Shown: piece after piece, positions 35,223 through 46,959 of the stretch | Layout of the letters: each line of letters begins with the position of its first letter | How positions within the stretch are numbered: position 1 is the first letter of the stretch | Notes under the pieces: generated by a model | What the model saw: only the letters and a program-made list of their open reading frames with translations | The model's database searches: none | Told to the model about the DNA's origin: nothing | Translations under genes and position numbers: made by a program | Assembly (NCBI GenBank): GCA_019055375.1 | Contig: JAHQIW010003879.1 | Location: 1 to 64,000, forward strand | DNA: 64,000 nucleotides | Direction of reading: 5' to 3' | Source: Parelaphostrongylus tenuis | Taxonomy: Eukaryota; Nematoda; Chromadorea; Rhabditida; Metastrongylidae

Positions 35223-35488
35223 CCTCACTAACCGAGCTCCTCGTGCTTTGGAACACCTGAGCCGGTAACGAATCTTGCTCCGAAAAGTTTACTTGAATCA
35301 AATGGTTGCAAACCTCTGAAGCTCCTATAAAAGTAAGTGAGCTATTACGCCCGATGTAATTCACGTTTAACCACTGAATTGCAAATCCGCCGTTGTACTG
35401 CATGCTATTTTATCAGAAGTCGGAAGTCTTTCAATTAAATACACAATAATTGCCTAGGCATTCAGAAGACGAGAATATTATCACAGAC

Positions 35489-36940
35489 AAGGCGAAACTG
35501 GTGGCACATTCCCTTATGATTTCGTTGCTAGCTACACTTTCAACAGTGCTAGAATGCGGAGTGGTGCCTGCTGGTAAAGGTAAGGATCAGCAGACTATTT
35601 TTGCACTAGGGCATTATCAGTACTCAAAAGCCGCTTTAATCTAATTCATCTGATGAGAATATCTTGAATTCTCAGTCTAAAAGTCGAGCATATCAGATAA
35701 ATCTTTAACAAATGATTCAGCTCGAAATGTTCATTACGAAAACTACTAAATGTCATTGCAGCGAGAACTAGAACGTTCAACGTCACAGGCTTAACATATT
35801 TGCCTGTTGCCATGGCTTACTCTACTGCACCCGATGTCCAAGCCCAGGTCCCTGGCATTGCATCTAGTAAAGGCGGTGCTCAGGCATTTTGTAATGCGTC
35901 TTGTAATGCATACAGTAAGTTTCTAGCCCTTAAACTGAGGTATCTTCATCTTTTCACATATTGTGGAAAGTTCTAGGAAAAGAGATCCATTTTCTAACAA
36001 CTAGTTGATGGTCCTGGTGCTAACATTACTCGCATAGCTTGGCATAAATTGGTCAAAAACATTTCCGATTAAGCGGTTCTATGTGAAATAGATTCGCTTT
36101 TTAGATCTTAGATGTTCTCGAAAGTCAAGGTCGTAGCGCATTCCTACCTGATGCTGTAATCTCTGGCATTTTGGGTCAACTTAAGGTCAGAATCACTTAC
36201 GTATCGCTGCAGTGCCAGATGTTTATTCCTGATCCAACAAAGGATGGATGTAGGTTTTCGATACTAAACATCCTATGCAAGAATTTAAACATATATGACA
36301 TCCTATAAAAAGGTAAAACTGTGCAACCTTTCAACATTAATAAATTCCAGGTTCACTAGAAATAGCCTGGAATGTGATGGTACTGAAATTAGAACTCCAG
36401 ATCGGTGCAATTTTTGAATGAACTTCTCCATGTCTTTCAGCGAATGATGTAACATTCAATAGGCAGATAGTGCTTTGAGGTTTTCGAAGCATGAAAGGAA
36501 ATAGTACTCAAAACTGTCTTCAACTTTTTCATTTTTCTGTTGCAAAGTAAAAAGAACATGTTTGTTTTGAGAGCCATAGTTGTTTGCAGTAGCCGGTGTG
36601 GACAGTAAATGCATTATCGTTGGCAGCACAGTGACCGGAATTTGCGCTAAAATGATGGAGGAGGAATGTGTAACGCGCCAAGGGCCAACATGGTGGAGAT
36701 AACAGCTGTTCCCAGCCAACATTTGACAATATCAGGAACTCTCTCAGTTGAATTTGCTTTCTTTTCTGTATGAACTTATTTTGTAGAGAGAAAAAAAATA
36801 TGTGCAGAACAAATGTCATCATGGCGAGCTGGTCAAGAATGATGTGGCAAAGTGTAGTGGACAGAGCGATTCGAACACTGTCAGCGGGTCCATTTGGAGT
36901 GCACTTTTTCTCGGCAAGGGCCTTTGTCGGTGGAAACTGA
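35489..36940 (+). pseudogene. Secreted-family copy 5, disrupted
   Basis: Exon equivalents are 35489-35579, 35762-35914, 36105-36249, 36591-36746 and 36808-36940. The start codon aligned to the other copies is AAG. An in-frame ATG further in would still leave a hydrophobic segment (MISLLATLSTVLECGVV). Exon 2 has one inserted T, making it 153 rather than 152 nt and destroying the frame before the exon end. Exon 3 is open (ILDVLESQGRSAFLPDAV). Exon 4 has two extra bases near its middle cysteine and then a TAA. Exon 5 is two bases short at its start but otherwise open, with MASWSRMMWQ and a terminal VGGN. It lies in the second duplicated block and is the counterpart of copy 1. Confidence 0.8.
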
Positions 36941-37655
36941 AACCGTATATGACGTGTTTAACACGAAAATTTTGAAATTCAACCGATGTTCTTGTAACAT
37001 TACATCAGCAATGAAGTGGTTAATCACATAGATGTTGACTGAAATGAGCAACGCCGTGAGTTACATCTACGTATGCAATGTGCTGATTATAGATTCAGTG
37101 CTTTCTCTAGAATTAATAGATAAATTTTCAAATGGAAAGCTACAAAAGAAATGCCTTTTCTGAAAACTTTAAAAATGATTACTGACTACTTACCAATGTG
37201 GGAACTAGTTGAGGCATCTTTATGAGGTAAAACAAACAACGTTCATGTTTTCAACCTTCTCACTGCAACCGCTGATAGGAAGGGCGACACGATGGTCGCT
37301 CGCTCAGCAGTCGGCGCGATCGTTTCGTTACGAATTTTAGCTCTTACCGTCATTTGATGGATATATGATCACTATTCGGTGATATATCATATAGGAGACT
37401 TCATATAGGCTATCTGTGATAGGAACGTGCTAAAACTAATCACAATACAAAGACATGTCCGTTAAAAGTGATACTGCACACTGCCAAACTACTCCATTTC
37501 GTGAAAAACTCGCACAAACTCTTTATTATTAGTGGCTTTTTAGGAAGAGAAATCTCTACTGTGTTATACAAAAGGCTTTGTTTCATTGTCTCATAGATAA
37601 TAATTTTATGCATCCATTTTTACTCAACTATGAACATCATTCAATGCTGCAACCT

Positions 37656-39480
37656 TGAAGCAACGTCACTGCTTTTTCTTGAACCGCGGTTTTATTGAAG
37701 GGGAAAACCAGGCGCTTAGAAAAGTCCTATCACGGACTGTTATTGAGATTTTCTTTGATTTCCATCTATTTTTTCACACCATATGCTACTAAATCCTCTG
37801 CTACTGATGGGGCTCCCACTAAATTTATCATTTATTTCTTATGTCAACAGCAATTCACCTTCGTTTATTGTCACAAACTAGCAATCAAATAATCTAGTAT
37901 TTTATCATCACGCACTTATAGGATCAAGTATTGCGACCTGAATCTTTCAGCTTTGATATGCTTCAATCCCAAGCAATATCCAGAAGTTGTTATAGTGTTT
38001 AAATATTACAAAATAATGAATGGTTTATCAAGAATGCTTACTCTGAGCGATGCATCAACAACTTTGGAGAATTTCTGATTTAATGGTGCGCTCACGAGCT
38101 GAAACCTTTTTTGAATAACAAAACAGGTTCTTTCTCAGCGTTTCACCAATATATTTTTATTATCTGGTTATTCTGAGCTGAAAACGTTGCTTATTGTGTT
38201 TGTCACTGAATACGTGCTTCACATTTACGTGCCCGTGTCAGTTAAACATGTGGAAGTCCTTTCTAAAAAACACGTCGATAAAGATTCGTAAGAATCAGAA
38301 TTTGTCGAATGACTTTGAAGGTTTAAAAAATACTCAGGTTATGAGGGTGGAAAGGGTTGTTGAATAGCAGTTGGAAAATGTTTATTTTTGGAAAAATGCC
38401 GTTTTTTTGCTGAAATATACTAGATTTTTCGACAATATAGGCGTTGTTCTTGCTAAAGTTATTCTTATAAAAGCTATTTTATTGATATTTCATCATTCCA
38501 TAATGACATTGTCTTCCAAGAACCATCTTGCTCCATAATTCTATTAATTCCATTGGGCGGGTAGCAGTACAAAATCGAGTACGACACCGCCATTACAGTA
38601 GCTGATGAGGTGCGACGTTGCGCAACATGCTAAAGAATGTAAGCGTGAGCGTAAAAACGGTGCTTTAAATGATTAGCATCCATATCTTGAATAGTTGAAT
38701 TGTCGAGAACAGATCTATTGCTTTGTAAAGTTGTGTCCCATACTAACTATGGAAATTATTTTACAAAAGTAAAAAAATCGAAGCGTTGTAAAATGGTAAT
38801 CTTTCTCGGAGTTATGGAGTTGCACAGTTCTAAAGACAGACCTCTGAAAATGACAAATCGTCTCTCAGTTATCCAAGGGATTTGAACGCTCCGTCATATG
38901 CGGCATTCAATCGTATGAGTCCTAGTCGTTGCTACTGGAGAAAAATCAAACGTTTCGAATGAGGTACCTATTTCATAGAATGTTTGAGATTGTTATGAGG
39001 ATTACTATCAGTCTTTTGGCTCAAACCTCACAGTACAAGCTTGTTGTTCTCAAAATCACCTTTTCTCAAAGATGAGCTTACAACATCTCTAGTGCGGCGC
39101 GCTGGGTGAAAAAAGTTCACAATATCAAAAAACCTGAGATTTTTAGGGGGTGAAATATAATAATTATTAATTCAAAACTAATAATTTGTACTTTCTGGTG
39201 TTACTTTCGTAACCCATGAAAAATATGAGCTAAACCATCGAAGGTCTTCTGATCGTCACAATTATTGAGCATTCACTGTGCTAAATGTGCAATAATAAAT
39301 TATTACGCTCGCATATTGTAGAAAGTTTGACGATGATTACCGGTCTTGGCTAGAAGCTCGAAAAGTTTGGAGAGATGAGTTTGAATAGCTTCAGCTTTGC
39401 GTCACCTTGCTCGCATTTACGAGAATATCCACTACACTTTCCTATCTTTATACATACGCAGTTATATCAAGGACCTGGAC
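37656..39480. other. No gene recognised
   Basis: Beyond the end of the segmental duplication. No exon, transposase or repeat signature identified. Confidence 0.4.
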
Positions 39481-39484
39481 GTAC

Positions 39485-40960
39485 AATTCATATCATATCT
39501 GATTATTCGGCTAATGTTTTGCAAGCATCAAAATATTGGAAAAGAAATCAACAGTCTAGCCACTCTGAAAAGACCCCACCTTATTTAGATTATTATAGAA
39601 CGGTCACCGCTTCTAAAGTGACGCAATCTGCAAAATGAACCACGTTCAGACTAGAAGATGAATCTGAGATAAGGTGCCATATCACTTGTTATGCGCAAAC
39701 ATCTCCTATCCTATTCATTTCTGTCCTTTTGTGGTCTATATAAAGAGCCTTGAACGTTTTTCGCGTTGATGTTTTTGACTCCTGCCCCAGGATTTTCACT
39801 ACCACATCGAAGTCAGTATCGCTATATTTTTCCACTCTGTGTGCCCCCAAATGCTTACTTGTTTAGCTGTTGTCTTTTCCGTCTAAGTGTTCTTAGATGC
39901 GGATCCAAAGTGGTCTTCCTGTCTCTCCACTGTATTCTCCACCGCATGTTGTGCATGAGATCAGGTATATTGTCCTGAACTCATGCAATCTCTTTCTCTA
40001 CCATTAGGGCATACTTTACAGTTGTTAGTCTTACACAAACGGCTGTACAAGCAGTTTCAGATCAATTAGCGACGTAAGTTAGCAGGAGGAATCTCTATGA
40101 TTGACTGAGTTATCCAGACACTGCTTCCTAAATACCTTTTTACAACTGTGCTTATTTCAATCGTTATGAAAGTAGCTTTAAAAGTATCTTCCCGTCTAGT
40201 CTTGAAACAACATCGTTCTCGTTATTATTTTTATGGGACGTAACTCTCCTTATTTACCTGACTTCAGTGACAGCCCTTTCGTAGCCATTTGAAATGGTTA
40301 TTTTTCGGTTCAAACGTGGTGATTCTTCTCTCTCCCCACTCCGCAGACACATGTAGCCGGTCGGTATATGCTCCGAGCGAGCGCTATTTTCGTGTGTAAG
40401 ATGGAAAGAAAGTTAGTGAACTAATATGTTTTTATTACCTGGTTTGCGATACCATTTTGTTATGTATCCATTTTCAGAGAGGTGAATTTGAAAAAGTTTA
40501 AAAATGGAAGCCAGCTTCCCTTAGGATGCTCCCGTGTGAAGTTAATATGCTATGACTCTCTGTTCAAAAGATCAAAACATATGTCTACCTCCTCCTGTGT
40601 CGGGCAGATGATAATGTAATCATCTATGTATCGACAGAGAGCATTGGACCACGACTGAAAACTGGAGCTTCCACTTTGGACATGAAAGCAATGGCAGGGC
40701 TTGTTGCCAATCGTTGCCCCATAGTCAGCCCTCTAATAAACACATAAGTGTCCATATCAAACCTCATGTCAGCTGGCTCAAAACATGTCATCATGTTAAT
40801 ACATTAACTATTGTAGTGGAGTATGAAGTGTAGTGAATAACAGTAGATTGCTCAAAGCTGGTGCTTTTGATGGTACCTTCATATTTGATTGTTTTTCACA
40901 CCTCGCTTAGATCAATATAATCTGACACAAAGTGCATTGTCAAATTATATTGCTTTGAGC
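39485..40960 (-). mobile_element. Penelope-like element relic, paired with 51.3 kb
   Basis: On the - strand: MGQRLATSPAIAFMSKVEA (RT), NCLYSRLCKTNNCKVCPNGR (pre-GIY-YIG Cys cluster), a GIY-YIG region with stops, and a tail. Collinear with 51,308-52,890, which shows they are two copies of one PLE subfamily. Heavily broken. Confidence 0.75.
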
Positions 40961-41039
40961 GATATCTGGAAAACAGTCGAGTATGAAGGATTTCATGTTC
41001 TATATTAAGATTAGAGGTTTTTGCTGAGTTGACGACCTT

Positions 41040-41250
41040 TGGTCGGAAATGGAAAGTCATGTGACATTATTCAATATCTTCATCTGTGGATGTTCATTAC
41101 AAATGTTTAAGTCATTAGAGATAAAGATCGTTACTGAAATCAGGGTAACTCGAATATATGATATGAATTGCGAATTTAGACTGATGTAAGTCAGTTTTTT
41201 TCACAACTTTATAATCACAACTTACTGCATAGAGGTAACAGCTATCGTCA
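41040..41250. repeat. Orphan 3' flank of a lost gene copy
   Basis: Matches 16,380-16,560, the 3' flank of copy 2, but no gene exons precede it. A PLE relic sits there instead. Confidence 0.45.
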
Positions 41251-41259
41251 ATAGAGTGC

Positions 41260-43500
41260 AAAGTCGTACATTCTCAAGGTTTTAAGATTAAGCTTCTTTC
41301 TGAGCATAATCGGCTCTGGCAGTTCCTCAAAATTTTTGCGGCAAGCATCAGTTTCAATGAGTTTGACATGTCAGCAGAAGTCACCTCGGGGCTGCATGAA
41401 CCTGCAAGAGTGGATTCACGTTTTACGTTGACCAGTACGGTGCAGTTTTTAGTGGTCACGTGTTAAGATAACAAATAGTGAAGCAATCTTGTTGCCAGCC
41501 ACTAGCCAATCATCGTATTATTTCTAAAGTCCGTCTTTTAGCATCAGTATAACAATAGATATTTTCTTGGACGATTAGGCTAACGTGAGATCAGTAATAA
41601 GTTCTGTCTGAGCAACGTTGCAACGTCAACATTTTTCCCAAAGTCAGATCGAATTGCGTGCTCACCTTTCGTCCCCACAGTGTCAAATTTTCGTTGTTAT
41701 GGGATTATAAAGAAAACACTTACTAGCACAGTATTGATGTTCTCGATGAGCAGACCGGAGGTTGTAGATGCACGTTATTATACGAAATGAGACTTAACTT
41801 TAGCGGAGACCTGCTACCATTTTTGTATTCGATAGAAGGCATGCTGTCAGCAACTAACCGTCTACAGGATTGGTTTGGTGGGCACGTGTAGACTAATATA
41901 TAAAGTTTTTATGGCGAAAACTGAACTGTCAAAACACGGAACTTCTTCTCCAGCATCATTCACCGTTCATAAAATCAAAAAAATTGATTAGGCACATCGA
42001 GTTTGAATAGAAATCGGCTTCCAAAATATAGCAAATTGGGAGCCATTGGCTATATTAGCTATAATGAAAGGATTGACAGGCACTTCGATATTCAGCCTCT
42101 GCTACTCTTAATATGGGACGTGCGATACTGGTGAGGTGGGGCGACAATGCCGAAAAGTGCGTATATCACTAAGATGCTGTGCCAAACCTCATAAACGGCT
42201 AAATAAAAAATCTGTAAGATGAAAGGATCGCTTTCTGCTACGATAAAGCAACAGAATGAAAATTTACTGAGTGCTTCATTCCATAGGAAAACGAGGATGG
42301 TCCTCGTTTCTTATAAGCCGTAATTTGCATAATAACCACAGTATTTCATTGACAGAAGAGGGAAAATGTCATGGCAAAAGTGCCCGTCGCTCAGCAGAGC
42401 TACACCGAGTATCATTTCTCATGAAGGAGCGAAAATCCAACAGTGCTGACTGCCCCTCCAATTTTGTATTCGGATTGGGAGTGGAAAATCACAAACACTG
42501 CTATTTTAGTCGAAGAATTTTCGCTGACATACTTATTCGGTGTCTCTACATTCTTCAACTAGTTAATGTCACTTATGTGAAATAAACGCTTTCCGTAACA
42601 AGTTTCAACTCTTTATCTCCAAAATCTCTGGTGAAGAATTCCTTTTATGATAACACGCTTAAACCATCGTGGCAAGTTTGCAAATTATCAAATGAGTTCT
42701 TCTACTATCTAATGGCGAAAATGTTGGAGTTTCAATGAACGGTCATTGGTGTTAGTGAACACTATCCCTTAGCGTTTAAATAGGTGAAATTGCATAAAGC
42801 GACCTGCCAATGTTTTGCGCTGCATTATTTCCCAATGCAAACATTGTACAAATTCCACTCTTCTTGAACCTCGGTCAAAGTTATCAATATTCTGTTTTAT
42901 TGCTGAGCCTGAATATGGTTGCTGCAATTTTTTAGCACCGCTACATCTCGACGTCTCGATTTATCAGACTTACGATAATTTGTGAGTATTATCAGTAATT
43001 GTTCTTGCTATGTCCGTCTTCACATCCATCACATTGAGACAGATTGAGTAGCCAAAGCTACAGACGAAGGAAATAGTATCCTAGCTTTCCCCTTTCACTG
43101 TGAACTCCGGTAACGCTGAAGTGACCTGACGGTTAGTGCACAGCAAACCACATAGATTTGGGCTGTCAAATATTCCTGCTAATTTGACATTCGATAAAAA
43201 AAAAGTTGAAATCTGCCGACTAGTACAGTATTTATTTGAGATGCAGGAAGAATCCCGTAGTATAACTGTTCTCCGCTCAGCAGTTCAGCCAAAGCAACAA
43301 GGGACTACTACACCATAAAATTGTTACAATACAACATTGTTTATTCATCTCCAAATTGATGTTCATTCAAAAAATCCATAACTGAGACAAAGATTTCTAC
43401 AGGCGATGGTGCTTTCGACTTGTTATTCGTAAAACATACGGAGCAGAACATTTAGATTTCGTTTCAGCCGACTCTTCTTAGCGTAGTGGAATTGAGCTAA
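41260..43500. other. Non-coding upstream flank of copy 6
   Basis: 42,300-42,900 shares patches with the flanks of copies 2 and 4. The remainder has no recognised content. Confidence 0.4.
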
Positions 43501-43577
43501 AGTACGGTGGTTTATTCTTTACAGGGAGATGAATATGTACAAATACCTATTGATGCAGAGTGATTTGCAAAATTTTT

Positions 43578-43649
43578 GCGTCAGCGGGATTACAACCCGC
43601 ACCTCACTCTTTTCGCGAGAGCGCGCTCTATCCGTTATACTACTGAAAC
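43578..43649 (-). other. tRNA-like cloverleaf 1
   Basis: On the - strand: acceptor GTTTCAG/CTGACGC (6 of 7 pairs), D-arm GTAT..., anticodon-type arm CGCTC/GAGTG, T-arm CGGG-TTGTAAT-CCCG. Outside it, GAGTGATTTGCAAAAT and ATTTTGCACATCGCTC form inverted arms. Confidence 0.5.
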
Positions 43650-43773
43650 CCATTTTGCACATCGCTCTTTCCACGCTACAGTTCATCTATCTGTCAGCCG
43701 CCAGCCGTCAACGGCCAGGCCTGGGTAGTCGATCTCGACATTGAACCCCCGTCATGCTGACAGATATTGGAAA

Positions 43774-43903
43774 TTGAAGATCAAATGAAATTTTTTTATT
43801 TAACAGCTTCTACAGGTGGTTCTACATCAATGGGTATATATTTAGAACATTATACCACCTCTAGAAGCGATTACACAGAAAGAATTTCATTTGATCTTTC
43901 AAA
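43774..43903. repeat. 130-bp foldback with 45-bp arms
   Basis: The left arm (GATCAAATGAAATT, then AGCTTCTACAGGTGGT) returns inverted on the right (ACCACCTCTAGAAGC, then AATTTCATTTGATC) around a loop of about 33 nt. A MITE-like or hairpin element. Confidence 0.75.
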
Positions 43904-44031
43904 CTCAAATAATCTCATCACAGTGACAACTTTTGTAACGAAGAGACTCACCATTGACGATTAGAAAATCTATAAATGCCATTTCAATTCAAAATACTTT
44001 GATATGCTAAGATACGAAATAGTCGAGATGA

Positions 44032-44274
44032 CTGTCAGAACTCTTTTTATTTGACCGACTTGCGGTGGTACGATGTTACAGTATACCGATTATTGTGGAG
44101 CGCTGTGCAAATCATTTGCGTCAGCCGGGATTCGAACCCAGATCTCACTCTTTCCGGGAGCGTATGCTAACCGCTGCACCACCGACGCTCGTTCTGCACA
44201 GCACTCCACATTATTGGGTATACTGTAGCATCATACCACCGCAAGTGGGGGTCAAATAAAAGGAATTCTAACTG
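44032..44274. mobile_element. Foldback element enclosing a tRNA-like core
   Basis: Arms of about 78 bp (44,032-44,108 and 44,196-44,274) are inverted copies of each other: TTGCGGTGGTA, TACAGTATAC and TTGTGGAGCGCTGTGCA on the left against their complements on the right. Between them lies a complete 71-nt tRNA-like cloverleaf. Confidence 0.7.
44118..44188 (-). tRNA. tRNA-like cloverleaf 2 (anticodon position GGA), probably not functional
   Basis: On the - strand all arms form: acceptor GCGTCGG/CTGACGC (7 pairs with one G-U), D-stem GTGC/GCAT with loop AGCGGTTA, anticodon stem CGCTC/GAGTG with loop CCGGAAA, T-arm CTGGG-TTCGAAT-CCCGG. Length is 71 nt. The universal U33 is C, and a GGA (Ser) anticodon without a long variable arm is abnormal, so it is probably a tRNA-derived repeat rather than a decoding tRNA. 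Confidence 0.45.
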
Positions 44275-44405
44275 ATTATTGATACCTAATATCTATCAAC
44301 ATAAATGAGTACAATGCCCATAGCGGCTACCGCGCCAGACCGTCGATCGGTTGGCTGTTTGACAGATAACGCGTTGTAGCGTAAAAAGAGTGCTACGCAA
44401 AACGA

Positions 44406-44476
44406 GCGTCGGTGGTGCAACGGTTAGTGTAGGCTCCCGCAAACAGTGAGAGCTGGGTTCGAATTCCGCCTGCCGC
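44406..44476 (+). other. tRNA-like cloverleaf 3
   Basis: A 71-nt relative of cloverleaf 2 in the opposite orientation: acceptor GCGTCGG/CTGCCGC, D-loop AACGGTTA, T-arm CTGGG-TTCGAAT-TCCGC (imperfect). Flanked by inverted GAGTGCTACGCAAAA and TTTTTGCACAGCACTC. Confidence 0.5.
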
Positions 44477-45164
44477 GAGTGTTTTTGCACAGCACTCCAC
44501 ATTATTGAGTCGAAATGACCATTTATTCTACGAAGATGGCAACTAAGATTTCTCGCGAAATGTGCGACAAGAAATTATGTTATGTCTGCACATCGTTAAG
44601 AAGTTGCGAGAAATTGGAAGCGCTGAGCAAACATCCACCTTCGTTAGAAGATTGGAAAGTTTTGAATGACAAAATTGCCCTTGCTCAGTGTCACGTTAGT
44701 TGCGTTCTTCAAAACTTTGAATTTACCTTTTCATGCCAACACATTGCCAGTATCATCAAAATTTGGAATTCATGGGTCCCATGAAAAGACTTAACGCATT
44801 TTACTATGACGAATTCTGATACGATTCCATTTTTCCATGTAGCGGTGGTTCTTGGAATCATCTCATTTCCGTTTTCTGAATCCCTCAAATGAAAATGCAA
44901 TTCTATAGAAGTTTATGCACTTGTTATCACTCGGCCATCCGTCAATAAATAGGATCTTGTAAGCTGTTAAGTGATAGAGGCTAATGATATTATCAAAGAT
45001 CAGCAAACACGATTTCTGCTTGTTGAGATTTTGTTGCAGTAAACATTCTACAAGAAAATGCATGGTTCGTTTTTGTTAATCGATGTCTTCATTCACAGTT
45101 TTCTCATGAAGTTTCGCCCGTAATTCCGGCGTTTTCTCGGCTGCGAATAATTTGTTTTGAGAAA

Positions 45165-45280
45165 ATCAGAATTTTACGTCCCAGAATAACATGTGAGATT
45201 ATGAGAATCAAATTTATGCCGCACCATCCAAGAAGTAGTTCATTCGCTGATATTTTCCAAGTAATTCTTTTCATGTAATC
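45165..45280 (+). promoter_or_regulatory. Conserved upstream block of copy 6
   Basis: Located about 130-240 bp before the ATG. It contains the TCAGAATTTTACGTCCCAG and GCCGCACCATCCAAGAAGT portions that align with the blocks of copies 2-4, in the same order. Confidence 0.4.
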
Positions 45281-45405
45281 CAATAAAGAATTTCCAACGG
45301 TTTCTTCGCATTAGCTGACTTCAGTGTTCTTATAAACAGCAGATTCATTCGTAAACTTTTCGAATCAGTCAATTTCATAAGTTATTAATGAATATTCTAA
45401 CCAGC

Positions 45406-46875
45406 ATGGCGATTCTTCCAAGCAATTCCTTCATGGTTTTGCTGGCCACGATCTCGACAGTGTTTGGATGTGGAGTGATGCCTGCAGGTCAAGGTGATTA
45501 ATACGAGATTACTAAGATCCTGTACATATACAAATACTCAAGTAGATGTTATGAATTCTAATCAAGATTGATTATACCTAAGGCTTCAACACTACTCAAG
45601 ATCTGTCATCCAGTCACTGTGATGAAGGAATTTAGAGGGTGGGAAAGAAAGCAAGCCTCAGAGATGAGAATTATAAAGGTCAACAAAAAAAAATGATAGT
45701 TAAGAATCTTAATTCGATAGATTTCTCACTATTCATTACAAAAAAGCATGAACTTTTGTTACAGCGAGTAGTAGGCCTTTCACCGTCACAGGCCTCACAT
45801 CTTTGCCTGTTTCGATGGTTTACTCTGGAGCTCCCAACATCCAGGCCCTCTTCCCGGGCATTGCACCTAACGAGGCGGCAGCTAGAGGTTTTGTGGAACG
45901 CCTTGTAATGCAAACTGTGAGTTCACAACTCTTAGATCATATGCGTGTGTGTCTTCTTTTGCGATTATGAAATGACGTAAGAGACGAGCTGAAAATAGCG
46001 ACAAATCAGGCTTTGAGTGCTTCCATGACTTGCATAGCTTGACAATATGATTATAGGTAACTTTCAACTAATCTCTAACAACTATTGCTGTCTTTTTCTC
46101 CAGGTTTTGATGTTCTTGAACGCCAGGGTCGTAGCGCACTCCTACCAGATGCCGTAATCTCAGCCATTTTGGATCAACTTAATGTTACGATCAATTACAC
46201 ACCGATGAGTTGCCAGCTGTCTGTTATGCCAGCGGGCATGCGTGGGTCATTGCCAAACATCATTCAAAAGAATGCAAGCAAATGTATAGCAAATAGGTGC
46301 TTATTGATCCCTGAATAATTTCCGGAAATTTACGAGAAAATGTCCTGAAATATCGGAAATCTATGATGATGGCATCAAACTTAGACTTTATTTGAAATTT
46401 CAAAGAAAAGAAAGCACAAGAGTTTCTGAGGAGAGAGGATAGTAGATGCTCAGGATATTTTCAGGTTTTTGAGTTTTCAACTGTGGTTGAAAAAATTTCC
46501 TCATAATATTCGTAGTTTCTTGCAGCCGCAAAGGATGATGAGCCCAACTGCATCATCGTCGGCAACGCGGTGACAGGACTTTGCACTGGAAAGATGAACA
46601 TGCCTTGTAGTATGCCTGTACAGGGAATGGTCACAATAGCAAATGTTGACGGCACATTCTTGACAATTCCAGGAACTCTTTCGGTCTGAACAGCAAATCT
46701 TATTTATTCAAATCGTCTTCTTGAGAAGAAATCTTTATAGACCACGAACATCATAATGGCAAATTGGTCGAGAATGATGTGGCAAGATGCAGTGAACAGA
46801 GCGGTTCGATTGTTGGCATTGGGTCCGTTTGGATCGCACTTCTTCACGGCACGGGCCACTGTCGGTGGAAACTGA
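45406..46875 (+). CDS. Secreted nematode family protein, copy 6 (one-base frameshift)
   Basis: Exons are 45406-45493, 45765-45916, 46104 to about 46241, 46526-46683 and 46741-46875. Exon 1 (MAILPSNSFMVLLATISTV) is one codon shorter than in copies 1, 3 and 4. Exon 2 has the family motif as FTVTG, so the first N-glycosylation sequon of the other copies is lost. Exon 5 is intact, ending in VGGN and a stop. The first five bases of exon 3 replace the usual six (GTCATT), so the frame is lost immediately before DVLERQGRSALLPDAV. No alternative acceptor repairs this. The exon 3 donor is uncertain: a GT at 46242 gives the phase needed by exon 4. An AATAAA lies at 46942-46947. This is either a young pseudogene or a single-base assembly error in a working gene. 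Confidence 0.65.
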
Positions 46876-46941
46876 AATTGAACATTGATATTTCTTGCGA
46901 ATATCTCCAGCTGACTAATATTCATGTAGCATTCAATCAGA

Positions 46942-46947
46942 AATAAA
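46942..46947 (+). terminator. Polyadenylation signal of copy 6
   Basis: AATAAA 67 nt past the stop codon, in the same context (CAGAAATAAA) as in copy 4. Confidence 0.55.
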
Positions 46948-46959
46948 TTTGCAAATCAC

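Larger units (their letters stand above)
31328..37655. repeat. Segmental duplication, right block
   Basis: Partner of the block at 1-6,945, in direct orientation, with its start about 31.3 kb to the right. It begins about 480 bp after the stop of gene copy 4 and carries gene copy 5. It is clearly diverged from its partner, with many small indels. Confidence 0.85.

Noticed and set aside
42271..42585. A 104-codon open frame as a gene
   Set aside because: It falls in a flank shared with copies 2 and 4, where the frame is not preserved, and it has no recognised domain.
44118..44188. A working tRNA-Ser (anticodon GGA)
   Set aside because: It lacks U33 and the long variable arm of tRNA-Ser and is flanked by long inverted repeats, so it is listed only as tRNA-like.
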